Origin: Nemopilema nomurai
Lineage: Eukaryota > Cnidaria > Scyphozoa > Rhizostomeae > Rhizostomatidae
Assembly (NCBI GenBank): GCA_003864495.1
Contig: ML133461.1
Coordinates: 930,001-994,000, forward strand
Direction: 5' to 3'
DNA length: 64,000 nt
The notes under the pieces: generated by a model
Databases searched by the model: none
What the model was told of the DNA's origin: nothing
Seen by the model: only the letters and a program-made list of their open reading frames with translations
Position numbers and translations under genes: made by a program
In this document: positions 37,707-50,069 of the stretch, piece after piece
How positions within the stretch are numbered: position 1 is the first letter of the stretch
Layout: the number at the start of each line of letters is the position of its first letter

Positions 37707-38070
37707 CTAGGCACGAGTTGAAAGATTATCACTTTTGTTCAACATGATTACCTCTGATTCCCCGAGCTTTAAGTAAAATTTCTGAACATTGAAGACTTCT
37801 TCGTGCAATCCTATCAATTGTTTTTCTGTTTGGTGGATAGTTTCTTGAATTTTGTTAAGTATTAATTCGGTCTCTTTCACAATAATCGTTGTCATGGCAA
37901 TCAGCCCTCCACTTTCAGCTAGTGATTAATGAATCCGGCCGGCTGATTTGCTGCACGCGAACGAGATCTCCAGACATTTTATTTCTGTCTCTAAATTTGT
38001 CAAGATCATCCCCAATTGGGCAAACATTGGTTAGGGGATTTATCGAGGCCTTTTCACAATTCAAAACTAT
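37704..38070 (-). pseudogene. Possible decayed coding segment of unknown family
   Basis: On the - strand two open stretches adjoin. The first (about 38070 to 37920) reads with NPLTNVCPIGDDLDKF and later SGDLVRVQQISRPDSLITS before a stop. One or two bases out of phase, the second (about 37920 to 37707) continues with LAESGGLIAMTTIIVKE and a heptad-like stretch (ILNKIQETIHQTEKQLIGL). The composition is more protein-like than the surroundings and the frame break suggests a pseudogene. I do not recognise the family. Confidence 0.25.
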
Positions 38071-38238
38071 TTGCGTGCGAAGGCTTGCACAAGATGTGAC
38101 TTATAACACCCGAAAGCACTTTTTCGCCATATCTGTCATGTATATAGCTAAATAATGTTTCATGTTAAACCAACATTCTTCACATTTTGAGACTTGTGAT
38201 AACATCATAAGGGATATTTGGCTGATGTTGATGATGGT

Positions 38239-38572
38239 GTTGATTACGTTGATTACGTTGATTACGTTGATTACGTTGATTACGTTGATTACGTTGATTA
38301 CGTTGATTACGTTGATTACGTTGATTGCGTTGATTGCGTTGATTGCTATTAACAATGATTTGATTCTGATTAAGGTGAAAATGCTTTTGCTGATGATGAT
38401 GTTGGTGATAATGTTTATTATATTAACTTTGTTGATTATGTTGATTATGTTGATTGATGATAGCAATGATTTGATGCTGATTAAAGTGAAAATGTTTTGG
38501 TTGATGATTTTGATGGCTATGCTAATAACGATATTGATGACTATATGGTCCTGATGGTGATTTTGATGATAA
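38239..38572. repeat. 9-bp minisatellite within a larger 111-bp-offset repeat
   Basis: From 38239 to 38346 there are exactly 12 units of GTTGATTAC, the last three changed to GTTGATTGC. Beyond it, text beginning CAATGATTTGATTCTGATTA (38353) recurs as CAATGATTTGATGCTGATTA at 38464, an offset of 111 bp, with short GTTGATTATG repeats between. Long frames through it on both strands (repeating LIT or NVI) follow from a unit length divisible by three and are not taken as genes. Confidence 0.9.
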
Positions 38573-41500
38573 TGATGACCAATTTGTCAACCTAGAACCA
38601 CTTCGGTTTATTTGAAAATCGCAACGCAAAGCAAAAATATGGCAAATTATTCATCTATAAACAGCTTAGTCAATGCATTGATTCCAGATGCTGCACCATT
38701 GAGTGGAAAATATATTTTGTTATTGATTTAGGCAAAGATGTTTTGCCTCTCGTGATGCCTTCCATCTAAGGTACAAAACGCAACCTGCTTGGTTTACAAA
38801 AACGAAGTTGTTTTGCTGTAGAGACATTGAATGTCTTGTCAAACTATTTTCAATGTTCAGCTTCAACATTGTAAAGCTACAGGTAATCGAATTGACTTCT
38901 TGTGAGAAAATATGAGCAGCTCGCCTGTACTAGAGACTCGACGTCATAATTCACCAGTGAGGTATATTTCGTTTTATGTCGATATTATTTTAATTTCTGG
39001 ATCTGGGATGGAAGTGTCACCTTTGTCAAAAAGTCGATTGCATTAAAATGGTCCGAGGCTAGGGTTTAAGTTTCGAAATCTTTCTTACGGTGTATGCGTG
39101 ATCAATTTTGTTTACATCTGCAGTTTACATTTCATCATCGTTCAATTACCCATTGCCTAGAAACAGGGCAAACCTTTAGCAATAAGTGAAGCCTTGTTTT
39201 ATCCTGAATATTTCTAAAAAAATTCTCGTAACTTGAAAGCAGAGTTCAAAGTTCGTCAGTAAGAGAATGTAACTTTTTCTTGAGGCAATTTGTGATTCAC
39301 AACAGCGTCTAAAATGCAAAAGATGACAGCTTAATAGCTGCAAAAAGTTCATCCGATTGGAAAATAAGAATTGACAAAAAGTATTTTGTTGGCGCCCTTT
39401 TTATGCGATATTACTTGAAGGAACTAATTCTTACAGAGTCCTTAACTCCTTCCACTTGATTTTTCTCAGTAATAAAAAGCCATCCTCAATATTGTAGCCC
39501 AATTTAGTACCTAGTATCTGTGAAATTTAAGTAATACTGAACATTTATAAAATGATTTTTCATACTGCAGTGATATGTTTTATCGCCTTTTTCCTTCAAA
39601 TTTTTTGTCATTGAAGCAATGTATTCTATAGATCTGTTGAAAAACCAATTTTTCCCCAAAGTGAACTTAACTAGAAATTTCCAATGCAGAGAGGATGACT
39701 CAACTTTGCAAATAATTTCATGTGCACTCCTTTTTGTTCTACTTCGCTCCCGTTCGTTGAAGCGTAGTACCAAGTGCCCCAGGCCCTAGAGCTGCTCCAT
39801 TTGAATTTTCTATCGTTAAATGGGGAGACTCTATTCTTGTGTTTTATCACACAGTATACCTTTGTGTGATTTTGTCCCAGTGGCCACTCAGTAATCTGAA
39901 AACTTTTTCCCACCGGTAATTGCCCTGTTTATGAAATGTCTGTCCTGTTATCTAACTTGGCATTATACGGTGTTATTTCACAACGATGCATAGCAACAAT
40001 TACTGCAATGTACTTTTTCGGATAATTTACGAAAGCTCTCTATTAATTCTAATTTTATCTTTTGTTTTGGAATTACCTCTTATAAAGCTGAAATTACGTC
40101 TGACGTCACCAACAAATCACAGCCTGCTTGAGATTTCACTGTATTGCATGCCTTGGAATGCCTTGCTTGTTGTTATTCATACTGATGGTCCTCCATGTTC
40201 GTCACCAAATTAGCTATGGTTGCGTTCACCATTATTCCCAAGTAATCCATCATCAATAATGGCTCTATTTTTGTAGTCAAGACTCTTTGAATCGATGCTC
40301 ATTACAACTATGTAAAGAAATTCCTAAAGTCTTGTGGGCATGTTTCAAGCATTTTGTCTGATATCATGTCCCATGTTTGAGGTATGACTCACAGTGCCCC
40401 ATAGACCCTTGCACTTTCTCGGACAACAAATTTAAATTGGGCTCGTTCTGATTTACCTAACTAGCCACACCTATGTTAAACTACCATAATCTCATTTCTG
40501 GTTTCTCAGTATTTTCTCTAATCTCCTTTGCTTATATTTTCCTTTCCTTAGTGGATCTCCAGGAACTCCTGACTGTTCATGTTATCAGCAGCCGTAACTG
40601 TTGAACCCACGTGGCTTATGCATTTCCATTATCTTCTTCTCAGCATCATTTTAGAGTGACCTAATGCATACCTTTCTAGTGTCTAAAGAATTAGACATAT
40701 CACTTCCAAGTCTGTTGGTCTCATTACGAAAAAGCGACACAACAATGAAAGCAGATTTGAGAAGCTCTTTTTGAACATAATTATACTTAATATCCAATCC
40801 TCTTTAATTTTCAATTGTCTATAATACGCAATTGCTTCGAACATTTCATTTCCCATTTTAATGTTATCTGTTGGCTCAAAATCACGTAGTTGGAGAGAAA
40901 AATGAAATCCCCTGAAAAGTGACAGCCAGATTCTTCACAAGAAAGTAAAGCTTTTACGTTAAAACTTACTTTCGTGAAACAGTCTTAAATAATCGTTTTT
41001 ATTACAAAAATTCTTCAAATGGCCTCAAATGTGAAAAAATCTTTTTGCATCATATTTCGTGGTCTTTTGAGGGATCGTTTCAACTAGTTCATCACACTTT
41101 GGGGCTCTGTGTTTCCTTGCCGATTTGTCAGCTTTTGACGTTTCGACCGCCTCTTTTCCTATCATCAATAAAAATTCATGTTAACAGGTCCTTTTGCAAT
41201 TTACATATCTCTCCTACTTGTTGCCTCATTATTGTATAGTATTTTATAATCTTTACTTTTAGTGCCACAATATGTTCTACCCCAGCACTGTAAATATTAT
41301 TCCATAAAGGGCTAGCAACCTGCAAATAACCCTGCCATATTGGGCATATTTCCTAGTGACAATGCTTTTACTCCACAACAAGAACACATCAATGAAAAAA
41401 ATTTCGCCAGACAATTGATATTCATCCTAAGAATTAATTGCATAAATTTTTAATTACGTATTTTTTCGGAAATTGAAAGGCATTTTTGAATGTAGTCATA

Positions 41501-43824
41501 AGGTAAACAGATTGCATTCAGTGTGAAAGAATCAAGAAGGATCATAAAGTTTCTGGGTTTGTATAGCTTTTTGGGCATACTTGATATTCCATTATTTGCT
41601 AACGTCAAAAATTTGCCTTATTAAGGCATTTTGTTTGGAATTAGGTAACTCATTTTTTATAAAGAATGTTCAAGTCTATTTCACACAAAGGTATTTTACC
41701 ACCATTGTCCCCCAATTTCGCCAAAAACAAAAAAGGAATGGGATTGGTTTTTGTCCTAGTTGTAGTGTGTGAATATAGGGCCCTGGTAAAAGTAGCCATG
41801 GAAAAATTAGAAATCTTATTTGAAGAATAATGTTCTTATATTCAAACACTTGTCTGACCACGTCAGCCGTTTTAGCGAGTTCTTTTGTTTACAATATTTC
41901 TGTAAAATAACACGAGAAGCTGATCAAAAATCTTGCATTGCTATTCAAGGGTGGTGAATGTAGGTTTTCTTGGTGAACTTTCTTAATCTGGAGAAGACTC
42001 TTATGCTTCATCATTTTGCAAATGTACAAAGCTTAACACTGCATTCCAGACCAAAAGAGTTTATCAGTAATTATCATTTTATTTGTGAATAGCTTTTACT
42101 CTGACTATTATTTTATATAACGTCTACTAATTCAGCAGGGTGGATTGATTTTTATACGATAGTAATTCGGACAGAGCCACATTTTAGGACAACTATATAG
42201 TTCTATCTTAGTGCCCATAATCTGTATTACCCATGTTTAAATAGTCTTTTACGATTTTACAAACGTATATCATAGGCAACTACCAATGTATGTAGCTCGC
42301 ATTCACCCTGCAAGACGATTTTCGGAGATTTTTTAGTCGCATCTTTTAACCAGTCACTCCAATCGCCTTTATTTGAATGCACTTAGGCCGTTCACACGAA
42401 TAAAGTAAAAGGCGACTTTAGCATAAATGCGTAAGCATTGCTTAATTCCACACATTTAAGCAAATTCGAATTCTCCGGATCAGTTTCTTTAAAAGGGCAT
42501 CTAAAATATGAATCCCAATTAAAGAAATCTCTGACTATGCCTAAATTAACTTTTCGGTTTCCAAATGTGCCTAGTCAGTTGCATAATCATTGTGCATCTG
42601 GCCATGCGTTCTGCTCTAGTTCTTGGCTTTATTAAACTGGATCTTCTATCTGATACTTTGCCAAGTCACCATATCCTCGTGACAAATGTCTTTGGCTATC
42701 TCGCTTGTCTAGACACTTCAGTGTTTATGCACTGTTTTATCAGTTTATTATCCAGCGGCGTCTTTAACGTTAAATGTAGCTCTTCGCAGATTTCTTTTGA
42801 TGGATTTCTTGATTAGCCTGCTTTCTTCCAAGGTCAGACTGGAAGTTGCTTATTGGCGACTTTGTATTTGTATGCAAAGTTCACCTCTTGTTTCCCCAGC
42901 AACAAACGATAAGAAAATATGGCAATATATCCCGAAGGGAAAATAAATCTGGCATCTGATGTACCATGTACTTAGTGTAACATTATCTTTTCTTGTAACT
43001 TTGTAATTGCCATTTGTAAGTCGGCTTGGAAACAGAGTTTATTTCCGATGGTTTATATCGTTGACCCTGCAAAACGGCATATGCGTCTAATTGGGTTCAG
43101 GCATACCACTTTCTTAAAATGGTTGTTGATCATCTTAGATTTGTTTGAGAGATTGAAAACCTTCTTTGCCGGCTATGCAAAAAATTGCACGCGAAGCATA
43201 GAAATGATCGAACATTTGCAAGCCCTTGTTCTCTAAATGACGAGAGCTTTAGAAACGTGACCTGGCTGTCCTCAATTTGGTAGTTGTAACAGACGTAATG
43301 CAATTTTAGCCGTTCTTTCCGACAATCGTCTGCTTCGTAGCACAGCAAATCGTATTAGCCAAAGAAACCGGCAAGCTCACGATTCACTGTATCTCTAAAC
43401 AAGAGGTGCAGGGATTTCTAATGCCATGTCTGACCCATATTTACTATTAAAGGCTTCTCAGATTTGATATACATTTAATAGGCTGAGTGGGCGTGGAGCC
43501 AGAAGAGCGTAACCCTTTTGAGCCATATGGTACAATCAATTTTCAGCGTGTTACTGCTTGCAATTTTGCTTCCCAGCAGACCTTCTTTGGTACTGCTTCC
43601 CATGAACATCCTCTGGCAGTAGACTTCTGCTCAGGTTTGTTTCCTTCGGACAAAAACGAAGACAGCGAAGCCATTTTCTTCAGTAGACGGATTCTGAGCT
43701 TTTTACGCCGTCATTAAAAACTGGTGGTTCGTTTAAGGTAGTTTTAGTACAATGCATAGCGAAAATTACCCTAGGCCTGGAAGTAGACATTAAGGCATTA
43801 TCCGCACGAAGTTGCTGTTCAATA
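38573..43824. other. Intergenic stretch without recognisable gene
   Basis: Both strands were read for conserved motifs, and none was found. Frames of 60-90 codons occur, but no pair joins into a sensible spliced product. Confidence 0.35.
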
Positions 43825-44230
43825 CACGCTTTTTTATAAGGAACCTACCACAAGGCCTAGTTCCAAAAGTTCCTTATCCGTAGACCTCAAATCATCAGAT
43901 TTCAGTAACAAAAGTTCCTAAAAAGTTTCTTAATTTTCACTGCACATCAATAAGCCGTAACACTTAATAGAGAGAGGGGCGAGATAGAATATGCGAAAAC
44001 TACTCGACAAAGCACTTGACACACGAATAGCAAACAATCTATGCGAGTATTGGCTGCAAATGAATGGAACGGGCTTTTTAGCTCTTGATGCTTGCAGTTA
44101 TTAAAAAATTTCTAAATGAAAAGTTCCTTAGGGATTTCGTTCTTAGTAGTATAAGTTCTTTATATATTTCGGCCTTCTACATGTTATATATTTCGGTTCC
44201 TTATAAAGTGATTCCTTATAAGAAAGCGTG
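43825..44230 (-). mobile_element. MITE, subfamily A copy 2 (TA-flanked)
   Basis: This is the inverted counterpart of the element at 1082-1470. The left end is CACGCTTTTTTATAAGGAAC, the right end ATTCCTTATAAGAAAGCGTG, with TA at 43823-43824 and 44231-44232. The interior aligns along its length with the other copy (for example AATAGAGAGAGGGGCGAGAT here against the reverse of its ATCTCACCCCTCTCTCTATT region). There is no coding capacity. Confidence 0.82.
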
Positions 44231-46087
44231 TACCTCTGCATTTGACCTATAAGCTTTCACTCTGATGCTAGAAAATTCCCCCTGACCTCCCAAAAACTGA
44301 CCCAACATCCTTGGTGTAAGTGTTAGACCGAAATGAGCGCTTAAATGGTGTGAGATAGCCATACTTGTAACTAAAGGAAGTTCGTAACCAACATTATCGA
44401 GCAATTTAAGTTGTGAAAAGCAAGACAAATGATACAAATGAGATGCGAAAGAAGTCATGTCTTCACACGCCTTCTAGGCAGATCCTGTTCTTGGATCAAA
44501 TTGTGGTTTCCAGAAATTGTGGTTATTTTGCTAATTGATAAATAGACATTCGCAAATTAACTTCATTGACTATCGAGGCTATATTATTGTGTCAATTATT
44601 GTATTGAATAATTTAATTATATCATTGAATAATATTATTCTATCATTGAATAATGATATAATTAATACTTTAAAGAATATTAATTTAAGAAATGCATAAT
44701 TTGATTTTGTATCAAGTGTCTCTGTTCACATGAATTAAATATACTTCTTTTGAAAGTCTGCTTCATACAACACAAAGATGTCAGCAAGCAAAACTTCCTG
44801 TCATGCATGCAACTTTAAGCAAAAGCAACCTACAACAATTTGGAGTCTTTGTATGTTTTCAAATTGTTTACATTTTTGGAAGTTGTTTTAAACTGTCTTA
44901 ACAACCCAAATGATCGCAACTTTGATATATTTTTTCCACATCCTGTTTTCTTGGTCTGGCATTCTTTCCAAGGGTGTGGCCGGTGCGAGAATGATCCAAC
45001 ATTCACACAAGCTACAAAGAAAAGATCTATAATGTCGTTAAGATGTTGGAGTATCCAGCATGCAAAAATATTTTCCTTTTCTTCCACTCCATATCCTCTT
45101 TCTAGCCAATGCGATGAAAGATTGCATGTTTGCTGCACTTTTAGATAAGCGCATTTCCAAAACATTCCATCTGTTTTGATAACAGTATACTATCAAATAA
45201 AGTCATCATTTCCTGGTTACATCCATCCTTTTGTATACATCTAATTTTGCATTCTGATGTCCAATGATCATTGCCTTTTTTATTTTCTTATGTTATTATA
45301 GAGACTAGCTGGTATTCTAGCACTCACTTCCTTCCGCTTTTATGGTAAGTCCTTGCCACCCAGTGATAAATATAGAAGGCCAAAATATTTATCTCACGCA
45401 GAAATACTTGTACGCTTGCGCGTTCCTTCGCTTTCCGATCATATTTCCTAATCCTATCGCGTCTTTTCTCTTGTTTATGTTGTTGCCCTGCAAAACTCAG
45501 GCCCCTGCTAGCACAGTGCTTCTCATTTCAAAGCAGTGCAGTGCCTTTCAAATCGATTCATATACCTTTCTGTTTCTCAGTATTGCTTTCACTTATTGAC
45601 ATCGGCATTAAGGGTATAGGAAGCATTCCCGGTTGCTGCATGGTAATACCTTTGTCACCGCACACTTTGAATTTTTTACTTCCTTTTCAAATCGAATCTT
45701 TATGAAAATATGGATCATTTAGGCCCTATTCAATTTGTGCTATGTATGCTATCGTAAAGGGTGAAATTCGCGGGATTCTTTCGAAGCCTGCAAAATTGTA
45801 TAGATGACAGTTCTAATCAATCTCATTATACGATACCGTTGCATCTCAGCGCGACCTAGGTCCAGCGAAAAAGTCCAATGCGAAGCGCTGTATCTAAAAC
45901 CTGGTCTTCATGTTGTCGTATGCGACGAGGACGCGAAGAGGATGCGGTGGAGGCGCCTTCTATGATTTTGAAATACGTGTTTTAGCACACACCGCTACGA
46001 CAGTTATGCTTTTTTATGTTTAACTCTTTTATCGACGCCTTCGCATCCCCGCAACATCCCCGCTTCCTGTGATATATTAGGGACTTA
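44231..46087. other. Intergenic stretch between two MITEs
   Basis: It contains an AT-rich inverted repeat (44613-44665) and a CpG-richer patch at about 45840-45960. The overlapping frames at 44830-45165 (both strands, 102 and 111 codons) resemble nothing I know. Confidence 0.35.
44613..44665. repeat. AT-rich inverted repeat with internal ATCATTGAATAAT repeats
   Basis: TTAATTATATCATT (44613-44626) and its reverse complement AATGATATAATTAA (44652-44665) can form a hairpin with 14-bp arms. CATTGAATAAT recurs within it. Confidence 0.7.
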
Positions 46088-46535
46088 CGCGTTTTTTCCT
46101 ATAAGAAATCTAGCTTGGATTCTAATAGTAAAAGTTTCTTAAAAGTTTTTCATTTTTAGATAAGCATTTAACATCAAATTTTGCGCCTTCCCCTCCCATA
46201 TTAATTGTATTAAAGTTTATAACACAACAGTAAGATTTGATATCGTATCTCTTGTTCATTATTCTTCTGGAAACAGGGGTACTTTTTATCGAGACATCCT
46301 GTAGGGTATGCTTAAATTGTTGTAATACGGGAACAGCCTATAAAAGCCATTAGGCCCAAGAATAAACGTCTATTATTGAGCAAAATCATGTCTACTCCAT
46401 TCATGTCATTTAATCTTATATAGTCTTACTTATTTGGAATTTCTTAAAAATATTGATTTGGTTCTAAAAGTTTCTTAGATTCTTGGGGCTCTAGTACTAG
46501 GTTTCGTATAAACCGGTTTCTTATAAAAAAACGTG
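46088..46535 (+). mobile_element. MITE, subfamily B copy 2 (TA-flanked)
   Basis: The ends CGCGTTTTTTCCTATAAGAAATC and GGTTTCTTATAAAAAAACGTG form imperfect inverted repeats with TA on both sides (46086-46087 and 46536-46537). Inside each end are further copies of AAAAGTTTCTTA-like motifs. It aligns end to end with the degraded copy at 8574-9066 and shares only the terminal and motif architecture with subfamily A. Non-coding. Confidence 0.78.
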
Positions 46536-49453
46536 TATTTTTTATATGGGAGCATGTTTCTGGTTCACCGTCGTTTGACAGGGATGCAACTTTCGTTCAA
46601 TACATTGCAGGCAAGCCTCGAAATCCATATCAAAGTGGCTGCCGCAAATCAAATGAAAGTGTTCCGTGTCTTAAAACTGTCTTGCCTTTTCCTAATTTTT
46701 GAGGATCCTTTCTTTAGAAATATCATTGCTTCTTTGAATTGCCTCTGTTACCCTGGAACATTTATTATTATCCTAACATGCTTAAGCCTTCATGTGCAGT
46801 TTTTGCCACGGCTTTGGTAACTCCTTCGCCCTTAACGTGTTCATACGCTGCGCCTCTGTAGCTGCGCCTTCGTCGCGGTGATCTTCTCAACGCGATGTGC
46901 CACCCACACACGACTCGTCGTAGACGATCGAGCGGCTTAGTAAAATTGAATTGGATGGAAAGCCACCACGGCGTTATTGTAAACTATCCGGTGTGTTTTC
47001 TTCATTGTGTTCCTACTCTGCTTTGTATTTGATATAAAGAGTATTTCTCCTCTACTTTCCTCATTAATAATTGAAGAAACAAGCGCTTTCTGATGCGGTT
47101 TTGTTTCTCGTCCTCAGGGAACTGCCAAAGAATTTCGTATTGATCACAACTATTCGACGGAGCTGCCATAGTTGTTACCAAGAACAGATGCAAGGGTTGT
47201 GCAGTCGACGAGTGACTGGCCTGAAATTGTTTGTCGAAAGGGAGCCAAGCTCACAGAATTTTATTGATTTGAATTTACCAATCCCTCATCATTTATTCAT
47301 CTATATCTTGATTGCAAAGTGCTATCGCGGTTATGCGTTGTAAGGTGTCTGGCAAATGATAGTTGATGCGTGTGGAATATTGCAAAGTCTCGTGTGTATT
47401 TCGAATGCTAACCGGAAAGCAGGAGTCAAGTGTATCGTTTCGTGGTCGCACCAAACAGTAGTAAAAAAGGATTTTCAATCGGAACAGACGCCGAGGATTA
47501 ACAGCTGGCACAGGAAATCGGTGAGTAGCCTTTCAGCTAAATTCGTTGCCTTTTCCAAGTGTTCTATCATTGAATACGCTTCTGTTTAAAGCATACGCTC
47601 GTCCTTATTATCGGGAAAATGTGCATTTTTTGGCTACCCGCTCCTGGAAAGGGGAAAAGAAGCTCCGCATAATTGCAAATTTCTAACTGATTTGCGTATC
47701 TGTTTCTGATTAAGAAATCACAACAACACTGATATTAAGCAATATTATGCTCATTCATAATGCGAGAAAAATGAATTTAATTTTCACCGATTACTGCCAC
47801 GTTAGGTAACGCTTAATTACCGAATTGCAAAGAAACTGTTATCAGATTTGATCCCTGCTCTCTATTGAACTGGAGCAAATTCCTCATGCGACTTTATCGT
47901 TTAGCCCCAAAGGTTTCAGGCGTTCTGATTTCGTTGCACAAATTAGTACGGTCTGCCAACCCGCGATAAGCGAGAATAAGATTTGTATCGGATAGCAAAG
48001 TTTGAGCTTTTCCGAATGGACCTATGGTCAGGACAATCAAATCAACAGCTTTCCTAAACTACCAAGCCCTTGTGGGACTCTGAAAAGCAAGAGTTACCCC
48101 ACTGCACAACCCCTGTAGGTGGTCAGTCCCGGGTGCTTCAACTTTCCAATGTACCTTCTTGCAAGGTCGCAGGTCGGTTTTCACCTGTCATCTTATTCCT
48201 GGAGCATTTTCCAGCGCTTCTTGAGAAATGCCTAGCAAGTCGCCCTGCTCTAAGTTTCGTTTCTTCCCGACACCCAGAAGACTACAAGCTCATCCCGTAT
48301 CGTCTTTCTAACGATTGCATTTTTGTTTCTCAGTAGTGATTGGGAATGCCTTGAGATTTAGCTTAGGTATCATTTTGGGTCGTTTTTGAAAGATAAGATC
48401 ACTTAGCGTTTCAAATAAGATGCATGTCAACCGACAAGGTGAAGTGAAACCACTTGTAACTGATTGATATATTTACTGATAAAATCATATGCAAAACTGT
48501 TCAAGAAAGAGGTTGAAGTTGGCGCGTGCCATCCATGCCTTTAAGAGTGCATTTACGATGCCTTGCTGTAAAGTGACAAACTTTATACGAGCCTTGGTGC
48601 CTTTCGCGTTGTGGCTCAAGTGATGCAGCCTATCAAATTCTATTAAAATGTATCGCAAGTTGTCCGATAGAGCAAACAGTTTCCATTTCAATCGCAGCCA
48701 ACTCTAGCCAGCAGCCTTCCCCTTATTATCGTATCCCATTGTTACAAATAGGTTTGGGTAGTGAAGGATGACTGACTAAGTGGTAAATACCCTCAAATCT
48801 CCGTGAACCTCTCGGGACGTTGGCAATGCGATTTCTTATTTCCACTCAGAACTTGCAACTGTTTTGTGGGATCCCCATGCGAGGAGAGCGTCACCTTTTC
48901 TTCCCCGATGTTCACTACAACTGCCTCTGAAATCCAAAGTGACTTGTCGATGAAACTATTGTTGCAGCTCCAAACAGATTCCTGAGCCATTTTCATAAAG
49001 GAAATGGTGAAACCCGCGCCTTGTCTGATTCAAACGCGCGCCGTTGTGATGATATTGGCTTCAGTGCACTGCCTTCACACGTCCTTCTTCCCTCCGCGCG
49101 GTTTTCGCGAAAAGCCTCTTGTTGGCAGTTATTCTCGCCCGCTCCTCTGAGCAACATTAGGTGGTCATAAATATCGAATGCTAGTCAGTAGATTCATTGT
49201 TATTATAAGCGATTGACGCTTTCAAGTGCCTACTCTTGAGACTAGTTTGAATTTGTGCCATGGCAATGCTTTTCAGTCGTGGCAGACTAATGATATTAAA
49301 CAGCATGTCAACCAACCGCAAAAAGTGATAGTCAGAACTTCTCTGCCTTCTATAAGAAATGATTATTTACATGCTCAAGCTCTAGTGAAGGTTTGATTGA
49401 TAAACTTACTAGGGGCTTAAGCATCTCTGCTTGTGTTTTGGCCATGTACGGTC
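46536..49453. other. Stretch upstream of the cadherin gene
   Basis: No conserved coding segment is recognised. A good donor (GAAATCG then GTGAGT) ends a possible noncoding exon at 47520. CpG-richer patches occur at about 46840-46940 and 49010-49120. Any of these could belong to the cadherin 5' region. Confidence 0.3.
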
Positions 49454-49547
49454 CTGCTTCCCCCCTGCTTCCCCCTTGCTCCCCCCTTGCTTCACCCTTG
49501 CTTCACCCTTGCTTCACCCTTGCTTCACCCTTGCTTCACCCTGCTTG
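49454..49547. repeat. 11-bp C-rich tandem repeat (CTTCACCCTTG)
   Basis: About eight to nine units. The first few are the C-richer variant CTTCCCCCTTG and the rest are near-identical CTTCACCCTTG. It lies about 135 bp upstream of a TATA box and about 0.5 kb before the cadherin signal-peptide exon. Confidence 0.85.
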
Positions 49548-49681
49548 TTTTAATCCAATAAATGGTTACAAAACGGAACCAAATTTTCATATTGATCTCA
49601 GATACGTATTACGTATTGTCGTAGCAAAAGTTGGAACCATTTTGGTCTCTTTTAAGCCCTACGCTTCCCGCCTGTACTCTA

Positions 49682-49689
49682 TATAAAAG
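49682..49689 (+). promoter_or_regulatory. TATA box, candidate cadherin promoter
   Basis: CTATATAAAAGGG is a strong TATA-box match, with pyrimidine-flanked start-like sequence (TTCACTCCTAG) about 20-25 bases downstream. It is some 390 bases upstream of the cadherin ATG. An acceptor-like AATTGCAG at 50051-50058 suggests that the 5'UTR may instead be spliced from further upstream. Confidence 0.35.
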
Positions 49690-50069
49690 GGTCATTCACT
49701 CCTAGTGCACTTCTAGTTCTGCTATTATGTCACAATATAACACTTCCCTTGGTTATAGTAGATCACAGCCAGCTTTTACTAGGTAGAATCAACTTTTATT
49801 GCTTTAAATACAAATAACGATTTATCAAGGAAGTTTGCAAGAAAAACGGAAGTTTCCTGTTTGGGCAGGATCCTGGGTATTAAATTTCAGTACCAAATAT
49901 TTGTGTTCATAATGAACTACAATGAGGAAATCATTTTTCTGTCGCGCCTTTTCCTGGTGGGTGTATCGTTTACTACTGCAAACAGTTTCTCGTTCCTCTA
50001 AAGTATTTCGTGTATTTACTTACACTGAGTTCTTCACGAAAATACTATTAAATTGCAGAGTTGGTCAAG

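Noticed and set aside
38239..38346. Regular array considered as CRISPR
   Set aside because: Units are 9 bp, contiguous and without spacers; the other arrays (28 and 42 bp) are also contiguous tandem repeats in an animal-type genome.
38101..38554. Long frames on both strands with repeating LIT or NVI tripeptides
   Set aside because: They are a consequence of a 9-bp minisatellite whose unit is stop-free in several frames.
44830..45165. Overlapping frames of 111 (-) and 102 (+) codons
   Set aside because: They overlap on opposite strands, and neither translation resembles a known protein or shows splice context.
49393..49686. 97-codon Pro/Leu-rich frame
   Set aside because: Its central part is just the translated 11-bp C-rich repeat, and it runs into the TATA-box region.
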